Positions 13,601 through 21,392 of a stretch of 64,000 nucleotides of DNA are shown in pieces; the first letter of the stretch is position 1, and each line of letters begins with the position of its first letter. The stretch is from NCBI GenBank assembly GCA_951799405.1, contig OX637335.1:22324342-22388341 (forward strand), given 5' to 3'. This DNA is from Agapetus fuscipes (taxonomy: Eukaryota; Arthropoda; Insecta; Trichoptera; Glossosomatidae). The translations under genes and the position numbers were made by a program. The notes beneath the pieces were generated by a model, which saw nothing but the letters and a program-made list of their open reading frames with translations, had not been told where the DNA came from and did no database searches.

Positions 13601-16396
13601 GGCTCTGCATTTGCAGAGCGTGGTGAAATTGTGAAAGAATGGGATATACAAAGCTAATGTTAAAGAAGGAAATGTGTGAAAAGGGTGATGGATATGAATG
13701 AATTGAAAGAGGTATGAAAGGATAGGAAAAATGGAGGCAAATCTACCCGTAGCAGAATGGCGATAGAGTAACAGTTATATAATTGAAATAACCTTTAGTA
13801 ATTTTTCATAATACTCTTCAAGTCAGGAGTACGTACATTGTGATTTGGATTCCTGATTATTTTTTGCCTATTTCTTGGAAAATAACCCGAAGTTAGGGGG
13901 TTTAATAAGGCAGTTTACGTACTTTGTAATACGATTTGTTTGCGATGGCGACCAGATTATACAGCAGCCATTGTATTTCCTTCTCGATGAGGGCGTGATA
14001 CATCTTGGGAGTGATGACTTGGCACTGGTCAGGGAAGCAGTTCTGATCCTCGGTGTTCTCAATTGTGCTCGGGACAAAGATCTCCTCGATGGTGTGGACT
14101 TTCAGAACAATATTGAAGATGAACCACAGCAGTTCTAGGTGCAGGTGAAATAAATGATACGAAGCAAGAGAGCACTGGAAAGTAAACAATTATAAGTACA
14201 TACATGTATCAATAATGAAAGCCTGGTTGTTAGTTCGGCAGTAACATTATCCACGTAGAATTTCAGACCCATAGCTTTTCCGGTCGATAGCTCAGTTGGT
14301 AGAGTGCTTGCATTTCATGCCGAGAGCTTGGGTTTGAATCGCGCCGAGGGTGTCAGAAATGATTTATGATTTCAGTGTTTATTTCAAACTGAAAATAAAA
14401 TGCCAGCAAGATTTAATCAGCCTTCATAAGAGATGAGAACGAGTCCCCTTGGGAGCTGGGAAACCTCCCACTTCAACTGAAGTGGTTGGTGTAAGGCCGG
14501 CCCACTTACCTGTAAGAATGAACAAGTTCCACTCGTCACATACGACCTAATCTAATCTAATCTAAGCTGCAAAGATATATATCATTTAAGATTTATACTA
14601 AATGCATTCCCACAAGCAGATATGTATAATTTCGCGCTAACACATGCCGCATGTGGACCTACAATATAAAAACCCAATCTCAAATGAGCATAAGCCTTGC
14701 AACTCTTGCCGTCCTTCCCTGAAACAGGGGTGACATTGGCAAAGTGAACCAATTTTTATATTATGGGTGGTCAGCCGCATAACAACCTATAAGTCAAGGA
14801 ACATACATGACAAATTACATTTTTTAAATCAAAGAATAAAAATAACAATATATACATGGACATAAAAAACAAAATCATAAAACCAATTTCACTTTAACAA
14901 ACCCTAGCCGCCAACATCACAGATCAACCGCCATTTCTTTCTATCCTTGCATACTTCTTTCATTTCCTCCAGAGTCATAACCTTCTTCATACAAGCTCTG
15001 CTTTTACCCATTTAGGGAAAACGCGGCAAGAAGTTACACTGTGTAGCTTAGTGCAATGCAGCGTTTTTCCTCGCGATATTAAAATATCCCCGAGGTCGCA
15101 AAGATAATAGAAGTCTCACCTGATTTCCGAGGACAGATGAGGCATTCTTGATGATATTATCCGATGTGACATCCACTGACTTAAGCAGGATGCGGAATTT
15201 GGAGACGTCCCCTTTTATGGTGGTTACAATCTGGTAGACTTTCCCTCTCTCGTGATCGTATTTTAATAAATGTAGAATGTAGTCCAGTAAGCTATTCACA
15301 TTACTGAACACATCGCAGATATATTTCCGCGGATAAGAATTGTCGTGACATGTTTTGTTTCGAACCTCTAGACTTTTGTTGCTCTTGGTCGCAAAGTTGA
15401 GTACATGGATGTGTTTTCTGTAAACAAAATGTACAATAAATTTATGTACAATCAGATTTATTTCTTTCAAATGTAAAATACATTCCAGGGTTGGAAGTCT
15501 CATCCCCACGGTAATTCTTACCTACTGAATATCGGTAGTATTTATATGAAGACCTGTCAATATAAGATGGCCGCAAGTGAACAGCTGATTAGTCTTCTTA
15601 CAAATATTATTGATATTCGGTAGGTAAGAATTATCCTGGTGATGAGACTGGGGTGGGATATTTCAATGTTTTTAGCAAGTATATTGGTAGATAGCAAGTG
15701 AAAAAATATGGCCGCGTATTAACAGCTGATTGGACACTCAAATGTGTTAAATACAAATTATATTGAGCACACTTGTGTGTCCCATCAGTCGTTCACGCAC
15801 AGTCATGTTTTAATGTTTGCTATTTCCCAATATGTAATTAATCACACTCATCACATTCCTGAAGAAGCCCATCGAAGATATGGCTGAAACTTATGAAAAT
15901 TCAGCTTTGGTGAACCATATGAATGATTAAAAAAATGTGGAAGGGAAAAGAGGAAGACCGAGAAAAGTATGTCTGGATCAGACTGGTGAAATTGTGAGGG
16001 AATGGGATATACAAAGCGAATGTAAGAGAAGGCAATGTATAAAAAGATGATGGATATGAATGAATTGAAAGAGGTATGCAAGGAAAGGAATAATGGAGGC
16101 AAATCTGCAGAGGCTCTGGCTACTCCAAGCGGAATGGCGACAGAGTTACAGTCATTACCTGAGCTTTAACTTGTAATTTCCTGAAATAAATGATATTTAT
16201 TGAGGATTAAATTACCTACATACCTGGCAAAACTGAAGGAGTCCTCCATGTTGAAATAAAATGTACTCCGAGAGTTGTACTTGTTCTCGGGAAGTATAAT
16301 GGTTTTGCCATCAGTGATTTGGTTCGCATGTAAAGACTTTTTCAAACCATGATCAACATGGTTTTCAGTGGCACCTTTGCACTCAAATAAATACAT
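1677..16396 (-). CDS. MMS22L: MMS22-like protein (replication-fork/homologous-recombination factor), 14 exons
   Basis: Exons on the minus strand, in order: 16396-16224, 15417-15120, 14174-13923, 12839-12528, 10579-10347, 9341-9053, 8011-7702, 6788-6455, 5709-5427, 5062-4892, 3982-3608, 3238-3036, 2290-2099, 1749-1677. All junctions are GT-AG and phases match, giving 3498 nt (about 1165 aa; human MMS22L is 1243). Landmarks shared with vertebrate MMS22L as I know it: 'YHLFHLHLELLW' (exon 3), 'CIKEIW' (exon 4), 'WWEPKSDIIMLLWEYF' (exon 5), 'KMKGRILPKF' (exon 6), 'FIVHCWIRTTLL' (exon 9). MMS22L binds TONSL and promotes RAD51 loading at stalled forks. The ATG at 16396 is the first in-frame Met; a CAAG at 16408-16405 could instead be an acceptor from an upstream exon, so the N-terminus is uncertain. 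The last exon is the weakest call. Introns are full of transposons; exon 7 is bracketed by them. Confidence 0.88.
2398..2612 (-). mobile_element. SINE family B, degenerate copy
   Basis: Minus-strand match to the SINE B body ('TCTCAAGCAACACCCAG' region, 'TTTTTCAACCTAGCGAAGAG') and its tRNA-like head (near 2580-2612). It lies in the MMS22L intron between exons 12 and 13. Confidence 0.65.
2727..2960 (+). mobile_element. Foldback element with shared head module
   Basis: Begins with a head 'TTTGTGTATTAACACTGTAA' preceded by an ATATTTTGTATGG-type segment. The head recurs almost unchanged at 17522, 30909 and 41886. It is followed by inverted arms: 'AACAAGATGAATCTTTATTC' near 2795 pairs with the complementary run near 2880-2900. 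Arms differ from those of the other loci. No coding capacity. It lies in an MMS22L intron. Confidence 0.6.
4075..4335. repeat. Unclassified dispersed repeat G, copy 1
   Basis: About 260 bp nearly identical to 37393-37690 in the same absolute orientation, with shared blocks 'AATTGATTGACGACACTTCA' and 'TTATTCAAGAACAAAAATCA'. I see no ORF, TIR or tRNA-like head. It lies about 90 bp intronward of the MMS22L exon 11 acceptor. Confidence 0.7.
6842..7095 (+). mobile_element. LINE family A (variant), C-terminal coding fragment
   Basis: Plus-strand reading 'GRPRKVWSDQIEDIVKEW' followed by 'MNELKDVCKDRKKWRQL' and a stop. This is the C-terminus typical of RTE-like endonuclease/reverse-transcriptase LINEs (G-R-P-R-K-x-W ... 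D-R-x-x-W). It is 5'-truncated and lies in the intron between MMS22L exons 7 and 8. Confidence 0.8.
7198..7325 (+). mobile_element. LINE A 3'UTR fragment
   Basis: Diverged copy of the LINE A 3'UTR starting at 'GGTTGGTATGAGGCTAACCA' and including 'CTGTTTCAGGGAAGGTCGGC'. The 3' half is missing; SINE A follows. Confidence 0.7.
7362..7698 (+). mobile_element. tRNA-derived SINE family A, near full length
   Basis: The head 'GTCCGGTCAATAGCTCAATT' carries a pol III A-box-like segment, followed by a B-box-like 'GGGTTCGATCTCC'. The body holds 'TCGGTGTCCATTTCAAACTC', 'AACCCCCACTTCAACTGAAA', 'AGGCCGGCTCCCTTACCTGT', and the distal part ends 'ATATGTGTAGCTTCGTCACG'. The far end stops within a few bases of the MMS22L exon 7 splice donor (GT read at 7701-7700). 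Confidence 0.85.
8012..8209. mobile_element. Foldback/MITE with CTGTACCC termini
   Basis: A near-palindromic 198-bp element. It starts 'CTGTACCCGTAGTACGAG' and ends with the complement 'CTCGTACTACGGGTACAG'. Arms pair along most of their length around 'AAAGTTTCGAAACTTG' at about 8105. A second member with the same ends lies at 49258-49501. On the minus strand its last three bases, CAG, are the acceptor of MMS22L exon 7. Confidence 0.8.
8295..8757. mobile_element. TIR element H (CAGGGGTG ends), interrupted by SINE C
   Basis: Left end 'CAGGGGTGGACGTCTCATCG' is complementary to the right end '...GTCCAGACTTCCACCCCAG'. An internal palindrome centred near 8650 pairs 'GAACAGCTGATC' with 'GATCAGCTGTTG'. 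SINE C is inserted at about 8345-8592. A related element at 50070-50617 carries a different insertion. Confidence 0.7.
8345..8592 (-). mobile_element. tRNA-derived SINE family C (degenerate)
   Basis: Minus-strand copy of SINE C. The 3' part reads on plus as 'GGAATGTAATTCACCAACCT', and the head region is 'ATAACACCGATTCA'. It is diverged; the 34478 copy keeps a clear B-box. It is nested in TIR element H. Confidence 0.6.
8760..8997 (+). mobile_element. LINE A 3'UTR copy
   Basis: Diverged copy from 'TTGGTATGAGGCTGACCCCC' to 'TATATCTTTGCAGCTTAAAT'. It keeps the order of all conserved blocks, including the 'GCATGTGTAAGCGCGAACTT' segment. Confidence 0.75.
9450..9735 (-). mobile_element. LINE A 3'UTR copy
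   Basis: Minus-strand copy with an ATCTAA repeat tail at 9455-9472 and the 5' side at 'AAGTCAAGGAACATACATGA'. It extends beyond the usual boundary into the upstream LINE 3'UTR, so this is a longer LINE-derived piece. Confidence 0.8.
9890..10208 (-). mobile_element. SINE family A, near full length
   Basis: Minus-strand copy. The plus strand shows the distal part 'AACGCAACTAAGCTACACAT', the body 'AACCACTTCAGTTGAAGTGG' and the tRNA-like head complement 'ACTCTACCAACTGAGCTATC' with the B-box complement 'GGGATTCGAACCC'. It lies in the MMS22L intron between exons 5 and 6. Confidence 0.88.
10631..11094. mobile_element. Large foldback element with GAT-repeat arms
   Basis: Arm 1 (about 10631-10785) and arm 2 (about 10940-11094) are inverted copies over about 150 bp, separated by about 155 bp. 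Each arm ends at 'CCGGGATCTGTTGCCGTGGT' (or its complement) and contains 'GGAGCTGGAGCTTCCGGACG' and a GATGAT run. The arms hold a decayed hammerhead-like segment (plus near 11007: CTGAAAA, stem GCCCAT/ATGGGC). Single-arm pieces occur at 19479, 25505 and 39374. It lies in the intron between MMS22L exons 4 and 5. Confidence 0.8.
11836..12190 (+). mobile_element. LINE family E (CR1/Jockey-like), C-terminal fragment and tail
   Basis: Encodes 'ALRGVAPSYLCELCRVDQ', then 'FGDRAFSSAGPSCWNSLP' and 'SFRKLLKTHLFNRSF' before a stop. This is the RT C-terminal signature of many insect non-LTR elements (F-G-D-R-A-F ... W-N-x-L-P ... L-K-T-x-L-F). The 3'UTR 'GCGCCCTTGGGGTGGCTAGT' ends in an ATT repeat. It is 5'-truncated. 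Confidence 0.85.
12195..12366. mobile_element. TIR MITE (ATACC...GGTAT)
   Basis: About 170 bp with imperfect inverted ends. The left end 'CGGGCTGTGTAGCCTTGGT' and 'GGTTGGTAAG' pair with the right end 'CTTACCAACCAAGACACAGC'. No ORF. Adjacent to the LINE E tail. Confidence 0.6.
13030..13165 (+). mobile_element. LINE A variant C-terminal remnant
   Basis: Degenerate copy of the end of LINE A coding sequence: 'GATATGCAAGGATAGAAAAA' followed by 'GGTACTGGCCACCCCTAGTG'. Frame lost. Confidence 0.65.
13384..13780 (+). mobile_element. LINE A variant C-terminal fragment, split by a LINE D insertion
   Basis: The left part 'GGAAAGGAAGAAGGCGAAGA' to 'GGTGAAATTGT' and the right part 'GGTGAAATTGTGAAAGAATG' to 'GTAGCAGAATGGCGATAGAG' are one LINE A C-terminus. 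They are interrupted by 170 bp of LINE D with an 11-bp direct duplication (13441-13451 and 13622-13632). Confidence 0.85.
13452..13621 (-). mobile_element. LINE D 3' fragment nested in LINE A
   Basis: Minus-strand match to the last part of LINE D (compare 28790-28950), with the CxxCP-type cysteine segment and a GAAGAAG tail. It is flanked by the exact 11-bp target-site duplication GGTGAAATTGT. Confidence 0.88.
14279..15055 (+). mobile_element. SINE A split by a LINE A copy
   Basis: The head 'CGGTCGATAGCTCAGTTGGT' and body run to about 14548 ('TTCCACTCGTCACATACGAC'). The distal SINE part 'AACGCGGCAAGAAGTTACAC' resumes at about 15019 and ends near 15055. The LINE A copy occupies the gap. The element lies between MMS22L exons 2 and 3. 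Confidence 0.85.
14549..15012 (-). mobile_element. LINE A 3' end (C-terminal codons plus full 3'UTR) nested in SINE A
   Basis: Minus strand. C-terminal coding remnant at 14905-15012 (complement reads the MTLEEMKEVCKDRKKW-type end), then the complete 3'UTR to the ATTAG-type tail at 14549-14566. It is one of three loci that connect the dispersed 3'UTR repeat to LINE coding sequence. Confidence 0.88.
15486..15658. mobile_element. TIR MITE family J
   Basis: About 170 bp. Left end 'GGAAGTCTCATCCCCACGGT' and 'AATTCTTACCTACTGAATAT' is inverted at the right end '...ATTCGGTAGGTAAGAATTAT' and 'GGTGATGAGACTGGGG'. The core 'AAGATGGCCGCAAGTG' is shared with the copy at 33175-33346. It lies in MMS22L intron 1. 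Confidence 0.75.
15856..15905 (+). other. Degenerate hammerhead-like motif
   Basis: CTGAAGA at 15859-15865, stem AGCC (15866-15869) with GGCT (15882-15885), then GAAA at 15886-15889. The cleavage triplet is not recognisable. It is probably a decayed fragment of the foldback family at 10631. Confidence 0.4.
15925..16165 (+). mobile_element. LINE A variant C-terminal fragment
   Basis: Contains 'AGGAAGACCGAGAAAAGTAT', 'GGTATGCAAGGAAAGGAATA' and 'AGCGGAATGGCGACAGAGTT', matching 6842 and 13384. Frame broken. It lies in MMS22L intron 1. Confidence 0.75.
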
Positions 16397-17384
16397 TCTC
16401 CAATCAATATCACTTGAATAAAACACATCAATTTAAAACAACGGGGGTTGAATACATTGAATTTTATCACAACATAATTAAATTGTGATAAAAAATGTAC
16501 AAAATTTATACTAAAAATTTCAATACGAGTTTCAAACTTCACTGACAGTGACAGTTGTTTCGAGTTGTTTGTCTCCCGCGGAAATGAATTATTTTCAGTC
16601 TTCTTCTTTTTTCATGGCCATAGTGCATAAAAATTACTCAGCTACCTATCAAAATGTCCTGAAGATTCGAATCTATTTGACACATCATGATTGGTAAGTT
16701 ATTTTGTAGTCTCTGGTATTTTGACTTGACTTGTCAGAGAAATTTGGGTATTTTCGTAAATCTGTCGGCAATAAACATAGCAGTGTGTGAACATTAATGG
16801 GTAATTATATAAATTAATCCTTTATTTACACTCTATTATAAACTCAACTACGTCATTTTCATTTTGCGTGATAATCATGGGTAATCATTGCATCGTTTCA
16901 AATTGTCAACATTAGGTATGTATTTTTTCTATGATACCCACATTTTTTACATGGCCCTATAAATGCGCCTGTTTTTTTTTTACAGGAAAACCACTTGAAA
17001 GTTGTTTTAATTTAAGGTTGATGGGTTTATTTTGTTGGGAGTGTTTGCCCTTTTTAGTTCTCAGCCATAACTTGGTCACAACTTCACCCAGTTTTTTATG
17101 TGTGTCACTCAGTGAGCATATTGTTGGTCGCACTTGGCATGAATAATGAGAGTTTGTTGTAAACAGAAAGGGGCGCGGGCGCAAATAACGATAGACAACT
17201 CTTCATCACTGACACATACCATCTTTTTTTATGTCATCTTTATTTTTTAATAGCCCCAAAATTGTAGAATCTCATGCAATTTGCATTTACTTGATTCTCT
17301 GATAGTAATGAAAATAAATACATAACTTAAATAAATGGAAAATACACTAGAACCTCTATTAGCTCTCCGTCGATCGCAATATTT

Positions 17385-17525
17385 TGGCGCTTTTGCTTGG
17401 ACGCATTGTGCTGCTTTTAAATCAGGATTGAAGACATGTTGGTTCAGGACGGGCTGTGGCTCTGCAGCGCCCTTGCGGTGAACTCACAAAACGGCACTGA
17501 AAATATTGTCAAATTATTATTATTA
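17385..17525 (+). mobile_element. LINE E 3' tail fragment
   Basis: Contains 'CTGCAGCGCCCTTGCGGTGA', 'AAACGGCACTGAAAATATTG' and an ATT repeat, matching the LINE E 3'UTR plan (GCGCCC... GGCGC ... ATTATT). Little coding sequence remains. Confidence 0.6.
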
Positions 17526-17702
17526 TATTTTGTATTGTTTGTGTATTAACACTGAAAATTCATATTCAATAATTTGTTAATTTTTAGGATTCAAATTTAA
17601 CACTGTTTTATTTTCACGTGCTATAATAAAAAAAGTTGTACACGTGAAAATAAAAAAGTGTTTAATTTGAATCCTAAAAATTAACAAATTATATTATTAT
17701 TA
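17522..17702 (+). mobile_element. Foldback element with shared head module
   Basis: Head 'TTTGTGTATTAACACTGAAA', then arms: 'TTAATTTTTAGGATTCAAAT' through 'TTTTATTTTCACGTG' pairs with 'CACGTGAAAATAAAAAAGTG' through the complement near 17690. Loop about 20 nt. The hairpin is nearly perfect over about 50 bp. Confidence 0.75.
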
Positions 17703-17904
17703 TCATTATTATTAAAAAACACAATTTCACGTTTCTGCTGGTCCTATCTCCTTAATTTCTACAGTACATCCTTTTTCACAGACTTTTTTTTATGATTTGA
17801 ATAAAAAAATCCAGAGTGTTTCCCAAAAACACTGGCTATGTTTTTTTTTGCACACGTGCGACCAAGGGAAGGTTAATTGAGTTTACAAAAATGTATTTTA
17901 ACTT

Positions 17905-18150
17905 ATGGTTGGTATGAGGCTTACCACCCATACTATAAAAAATGGTTCACTTTGCCAATGCCACCTCTGTTTCAGGGAAGGTCGGCAAGCGTTGCAAGGA
18001 TTATGCTCATATCAGATTGGGTTTTTTTTATGTTGTAGGTCCACATGCGGCATGTGTAAGCGTGAATGTATACGTGTCTGCTTATGGGAATGCATGTAAT
18101 ACGAATCTTAAATGTAATATGTCTTTGCAACTTAGATTATAGATAGATTA
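17905..18150 (+). mobile_element. LINE A 3'UTR copy
   Basis: From 'GGTTGGTATGAGGCTTACCA' to 'GTCTTTGCAACTTAGATTAT', with all internal blocks present. Confidence 0.82.
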
Positions 18151-18739
18151 TGAGGCATTATAATAATAGCCACGTCTCATTTTTGTGGGGAGTCTTTTTC
18201 TCTATTTATAAAGATGTACTTGGATTACTTTAGATCAAGCGGAGTTTTATTATTATTGATCCTTCTACTTTCAATAGAATACAAGTAAGAATGTCTGTTT
18301 TATTGTAAAGAATGCTTCAACGCAATGCATGGATTTTGTGGATAGGCTATTGCATTATTTGTCTGGGCAATTTACATAAAGTCATGCACAAGACTGCAGC
18401 TTACTCCTACACAATTAATTGAATGAAATAAGTGTGCACCTACTCATGCAAGGTGCAATGCACACACATCAATTTTACCAAGATGTTTAATTTGCGGCTT
18501 AGTGTTATCTTTCGTTTTCATTATTCTTTATTTCTTATCTTTTCTGTGAAAAAATGAGCTGAAAGTTTAATGAAAATTTTAAGTAATTATTGACTTTGTT
18601 GCTTTTGAAAGCGTGTTTTTTTTTTTATATACGCTCCGTTTAATTGATCTTTACATTATTGTGAATCGCAATTGTAATAATACGCCATAGAAAATATGAA
18701 GATAGATATGGAGTCGCAAGAATTTTTCCTTGTGAAGAA

Positions 18740-18890
18740 AAGGGAACAAACTCTTGCTCCCGGCATGGAATGCAAGCATTCTTCCTACTGAGCTATCGAC
18801 CGGACTTTTTACGAGCTTGGTCGTCGCTAAAAAGCGCCAATTCTCAAGCAAGATCCAGTTGCTGTAAGGCTAGATGGACGTTTGTTAAGG
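18740..18890 (-). mobile_element. SINE A head joined to SINE B body fragments
   Basis: 18751-18806 is the complement of the SINE A tRNA-like head ('TACTGAGCTATCGACCGGAC'). It is followed directly by a SINE B body piece on the same strand ('AATTCTCAAGCAAGATCCAG' region). It may be a chimeric SINE or two adjacent truncated insertions. Confidence 0.6.
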
Positions 18891-19478
18891 TTGATTATAT
18901 TCAAACGTCGTCTAAGATCTGTACAAGTAATTGCCTTTTCACATGAAAAATTGTCATTCTGAATTGTCTATGATTTCTGTTGGGAAATGTATGGAATCAC
19001 CGGACAAACCGTGTGAAAGCTAAGCTGATGTATTTCATGGACACCACTAGACTTCCTATCTGGCACCGGACAGTGCCGTGGGAAAAGGGCGTAATTGTGT
19101 GTTCAGGCGTCTAATGTACATGTGGTACAATGTTTTTTGCAAATTATGAACTAGTTGCATTCATTGTTTGTATGTATGATTGCATACTAATATTAATGTG
19201 ATGAGTCATTTGAGACCTAAATTAATTCAGATAGTCGGTCATTTGCTGTCTTCACATTCCTCAGTAATTATACACACCTGATAACTTTTACACAGCCACG
19301 CAGCTTACTACTTTCATTGTATTGATGAGTTATAATCTAAATTATTTTCTTATGTCAAATGTCAATGATTGCTTTATTTACTTATATATATTAGACTTAA
19401 ATATATATATATTAATAATTAAATATATATTATTTTGGAAAGAAAAAAAGGATGGTCAGTTATAATAGAGAGTTGCTT

Positions 19479-19580
19479 TCCGGGATTTGCTGCCATTGTC
19501 TATTAGAGTTTGAGCTTCCGGATGTGTCGCTCATGTCTGCGATGGGCTTCTTCAGCGTGATGATGATGAGCCTAAATGTG
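19479..19580 (-). repeat. Single-arm fragment of the 10631-type foldback
   Basis: Contains 'GAGCTTCCGGATGTGTCGCT' and 'GCGATGGGCTTCTTCAGCGT'. The complement carries CTGAAGA followed by a GCCCAT stem strand, so it is a decayed hammerhead-like core. It ends about 70 bp before the TDRD7 start codon. Confidence 0.6.
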
Positions 19581-19647
19581 ATGAGAAGTCCCATTCAAGA
19601 TGGTTGTTTGTGTGATTGTTTTCAGTTAACGACTGGTCGGTGCCATC

Positions 19648-21392
19648 ATGAGTGACGTCAACGAAGTGGTCTCCACGCTTAGAGCCACCCTGCTCTCCTG
19701 CAAGGGCGCCCTCACCATCAACCAATGCAATCGTAACTTCACATTCCATTCATTTCCTCTTCTTACTTTCCTTCCTTCAAGGTTATTCAATCATCCTCTC
19801 TTCTACATTCTCTCTTGCATATGAGGATAAAGACTTACTCTGAATCTAGGTGGCAGTTGAGGTGGGGCACTGTTGTGATATTAGGGTCTACAAACTGGTA
19901 AAAGCAATGCCTATTATTTTGTTTTTCTTGAACAAAATACTTCTTAAACTTAAAAAAAACTTCTAACTTCTTGTTGAACTATCAAAAGTGACTTTTTACA
20001 CTATGAAGGCTGTAGTTACGATTTTCCCCTTGTTGTGTTTAACCTGCAAAGTTGTTTAGTATTTCTAGCAAATTTTAAAGTGTGTGTGTTAAGTTTTGTG
20101 TGAATTTTCCCCTTTATTACGTTGGTAACACCATAAGGTAGATAAAGAAATTGAAGATTTTCTACAGTGCTACAATCTGAATGGTTCTGCTTTGTTTCTG
20201 CACCAAGAAAAGCAAAGCCTTATTTTGTATTGATTAAATATAAAAAAAATATCTGTTCTGATGAAATATCCTCACTTATACCCCCTCCTCTCGTCACAAC
20301 AAGGGCAACTCGTAGAACGGCTCACATTCAACCATTTGGAGTCAATATCAAAACTATGAGAACTTGGTGTTTTCACTACTCATTCCTTTGCCAAACTGCC
20401 CGCTTATGGAATGAGTTACCGGTATCTGTGTTTCCATCCCAATTTAACCTTACCATTTTCAAATCCAATACCAATCGCATCAGTGTCACAAAACACAACG
20501 CAACGCAACACACACGACAGCACTGCGCAGCTAACGGCCCTGCAACCGGACAAGGACAACAGCCACATCACCAACACCTCTGCGGCACTATAACAAGTGT
20601 CATAGACCCCTAGAGTCTCTTGAATCTAGGGAGTCTTCCGCACAGGCTTTCTTAAAAAATATATATTTATATATATTTTGTATTTCTTGATGGTTTGTCA
20701 TAAAACAACACCGTATTTCAAGTAAAATTGAGGTGCCTTAATTGTTTTCAGGTTGATAATGTACCTGCTTTGTTTTCATTTTTATGACTCAATACTTCAC
20801 CCTGACCGAATTGTTTTTTCTATTAGTCAAATAAGAAAAACATGCAGGTGATGCAAAATTACAATGTTTTGTTAATCCATACTCGTAATTCAAAGTTTAT
20901 ATTTTGGCAATGTAAGAAGTTATCAAGGCTGCCAAAATAATTTGGTATGGAAAGAATATATCAAGACTACAGGATCTTTAATTTCTTTCTTCGATGGAGT
21001 CGGGACATCCCGAATCCCTATCGGCACTATGTCACCACAGGTTACTTATAAGTATAGCCACCATGAAAACACATAGCAATATTGACCTTCTCGGGTTTCC
21101 ATTTTTTTTGGCTTCATTCTCAGGTCATATTTCTGTCTAGATTTCAGTTTTGTTGTATTTTTTTACTGCAGGCGATTACAGAGAATTATCAGGAGAAAAC
21201 ATTCCTTATAAGAAGTTGGGATATAGAACTCTAGAAGATCTTTTCCGGGATGTTCCGGGCTTTAGAGTCACTAGCACCCCTCAGGGGGAGTTCCAGGTGG
21301 ACGCCATCGCTTCCCAGGAGACACGGGGCATCGCCGATATGGTCTCCAGACAGAAGAATAACAAACCTAGCAAAAAATTCTACCAACAACCG
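19648..21392 (+). other. Tdrd7: TDRD7 exons 1-2: N-terminal LOTUS (OST-HTH) domain
   Basis: Exon 1 encodes 'MSDVNEVVSTLRATLLSC' and ends in phase 1. Exon 2 restores the Arg of 'NRDYRELSGENIPYKK' and continues 'DLFRDVPGFRV'. The order helix - 'Y-R-x-L-x-G-E-x-I-P-Y' - 'L-G-Y-x-T-L-E-D' - 'V-P-G-F' is the LOTUS winged-helix signature. Confidence 0.92.

Larger units (their letters stand above)
16397..19647. promoter_or_regulatory. Divergent intergenic region between MMS22L and TDRD7
   Basis: The only sequence between the two outward-facing coding regions, so it should hold both promoters and 5'UTR exons. No TATA box or initiator can be assigned by eye. A probable 5'UTR splice acceptor for TDRD7 (TTGTTTTCAG) ends at 19624, 23 bases before the ATG. 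The interval also contains a LINE E tail (17385), a foldback (17522), a LINE A 3'UTR (17905) and SINE fragments (18740-18890), so the promoters are probably confined to the transposon-poor parts near 16400-17300 or 18900-19450. Confidence 0.45.
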
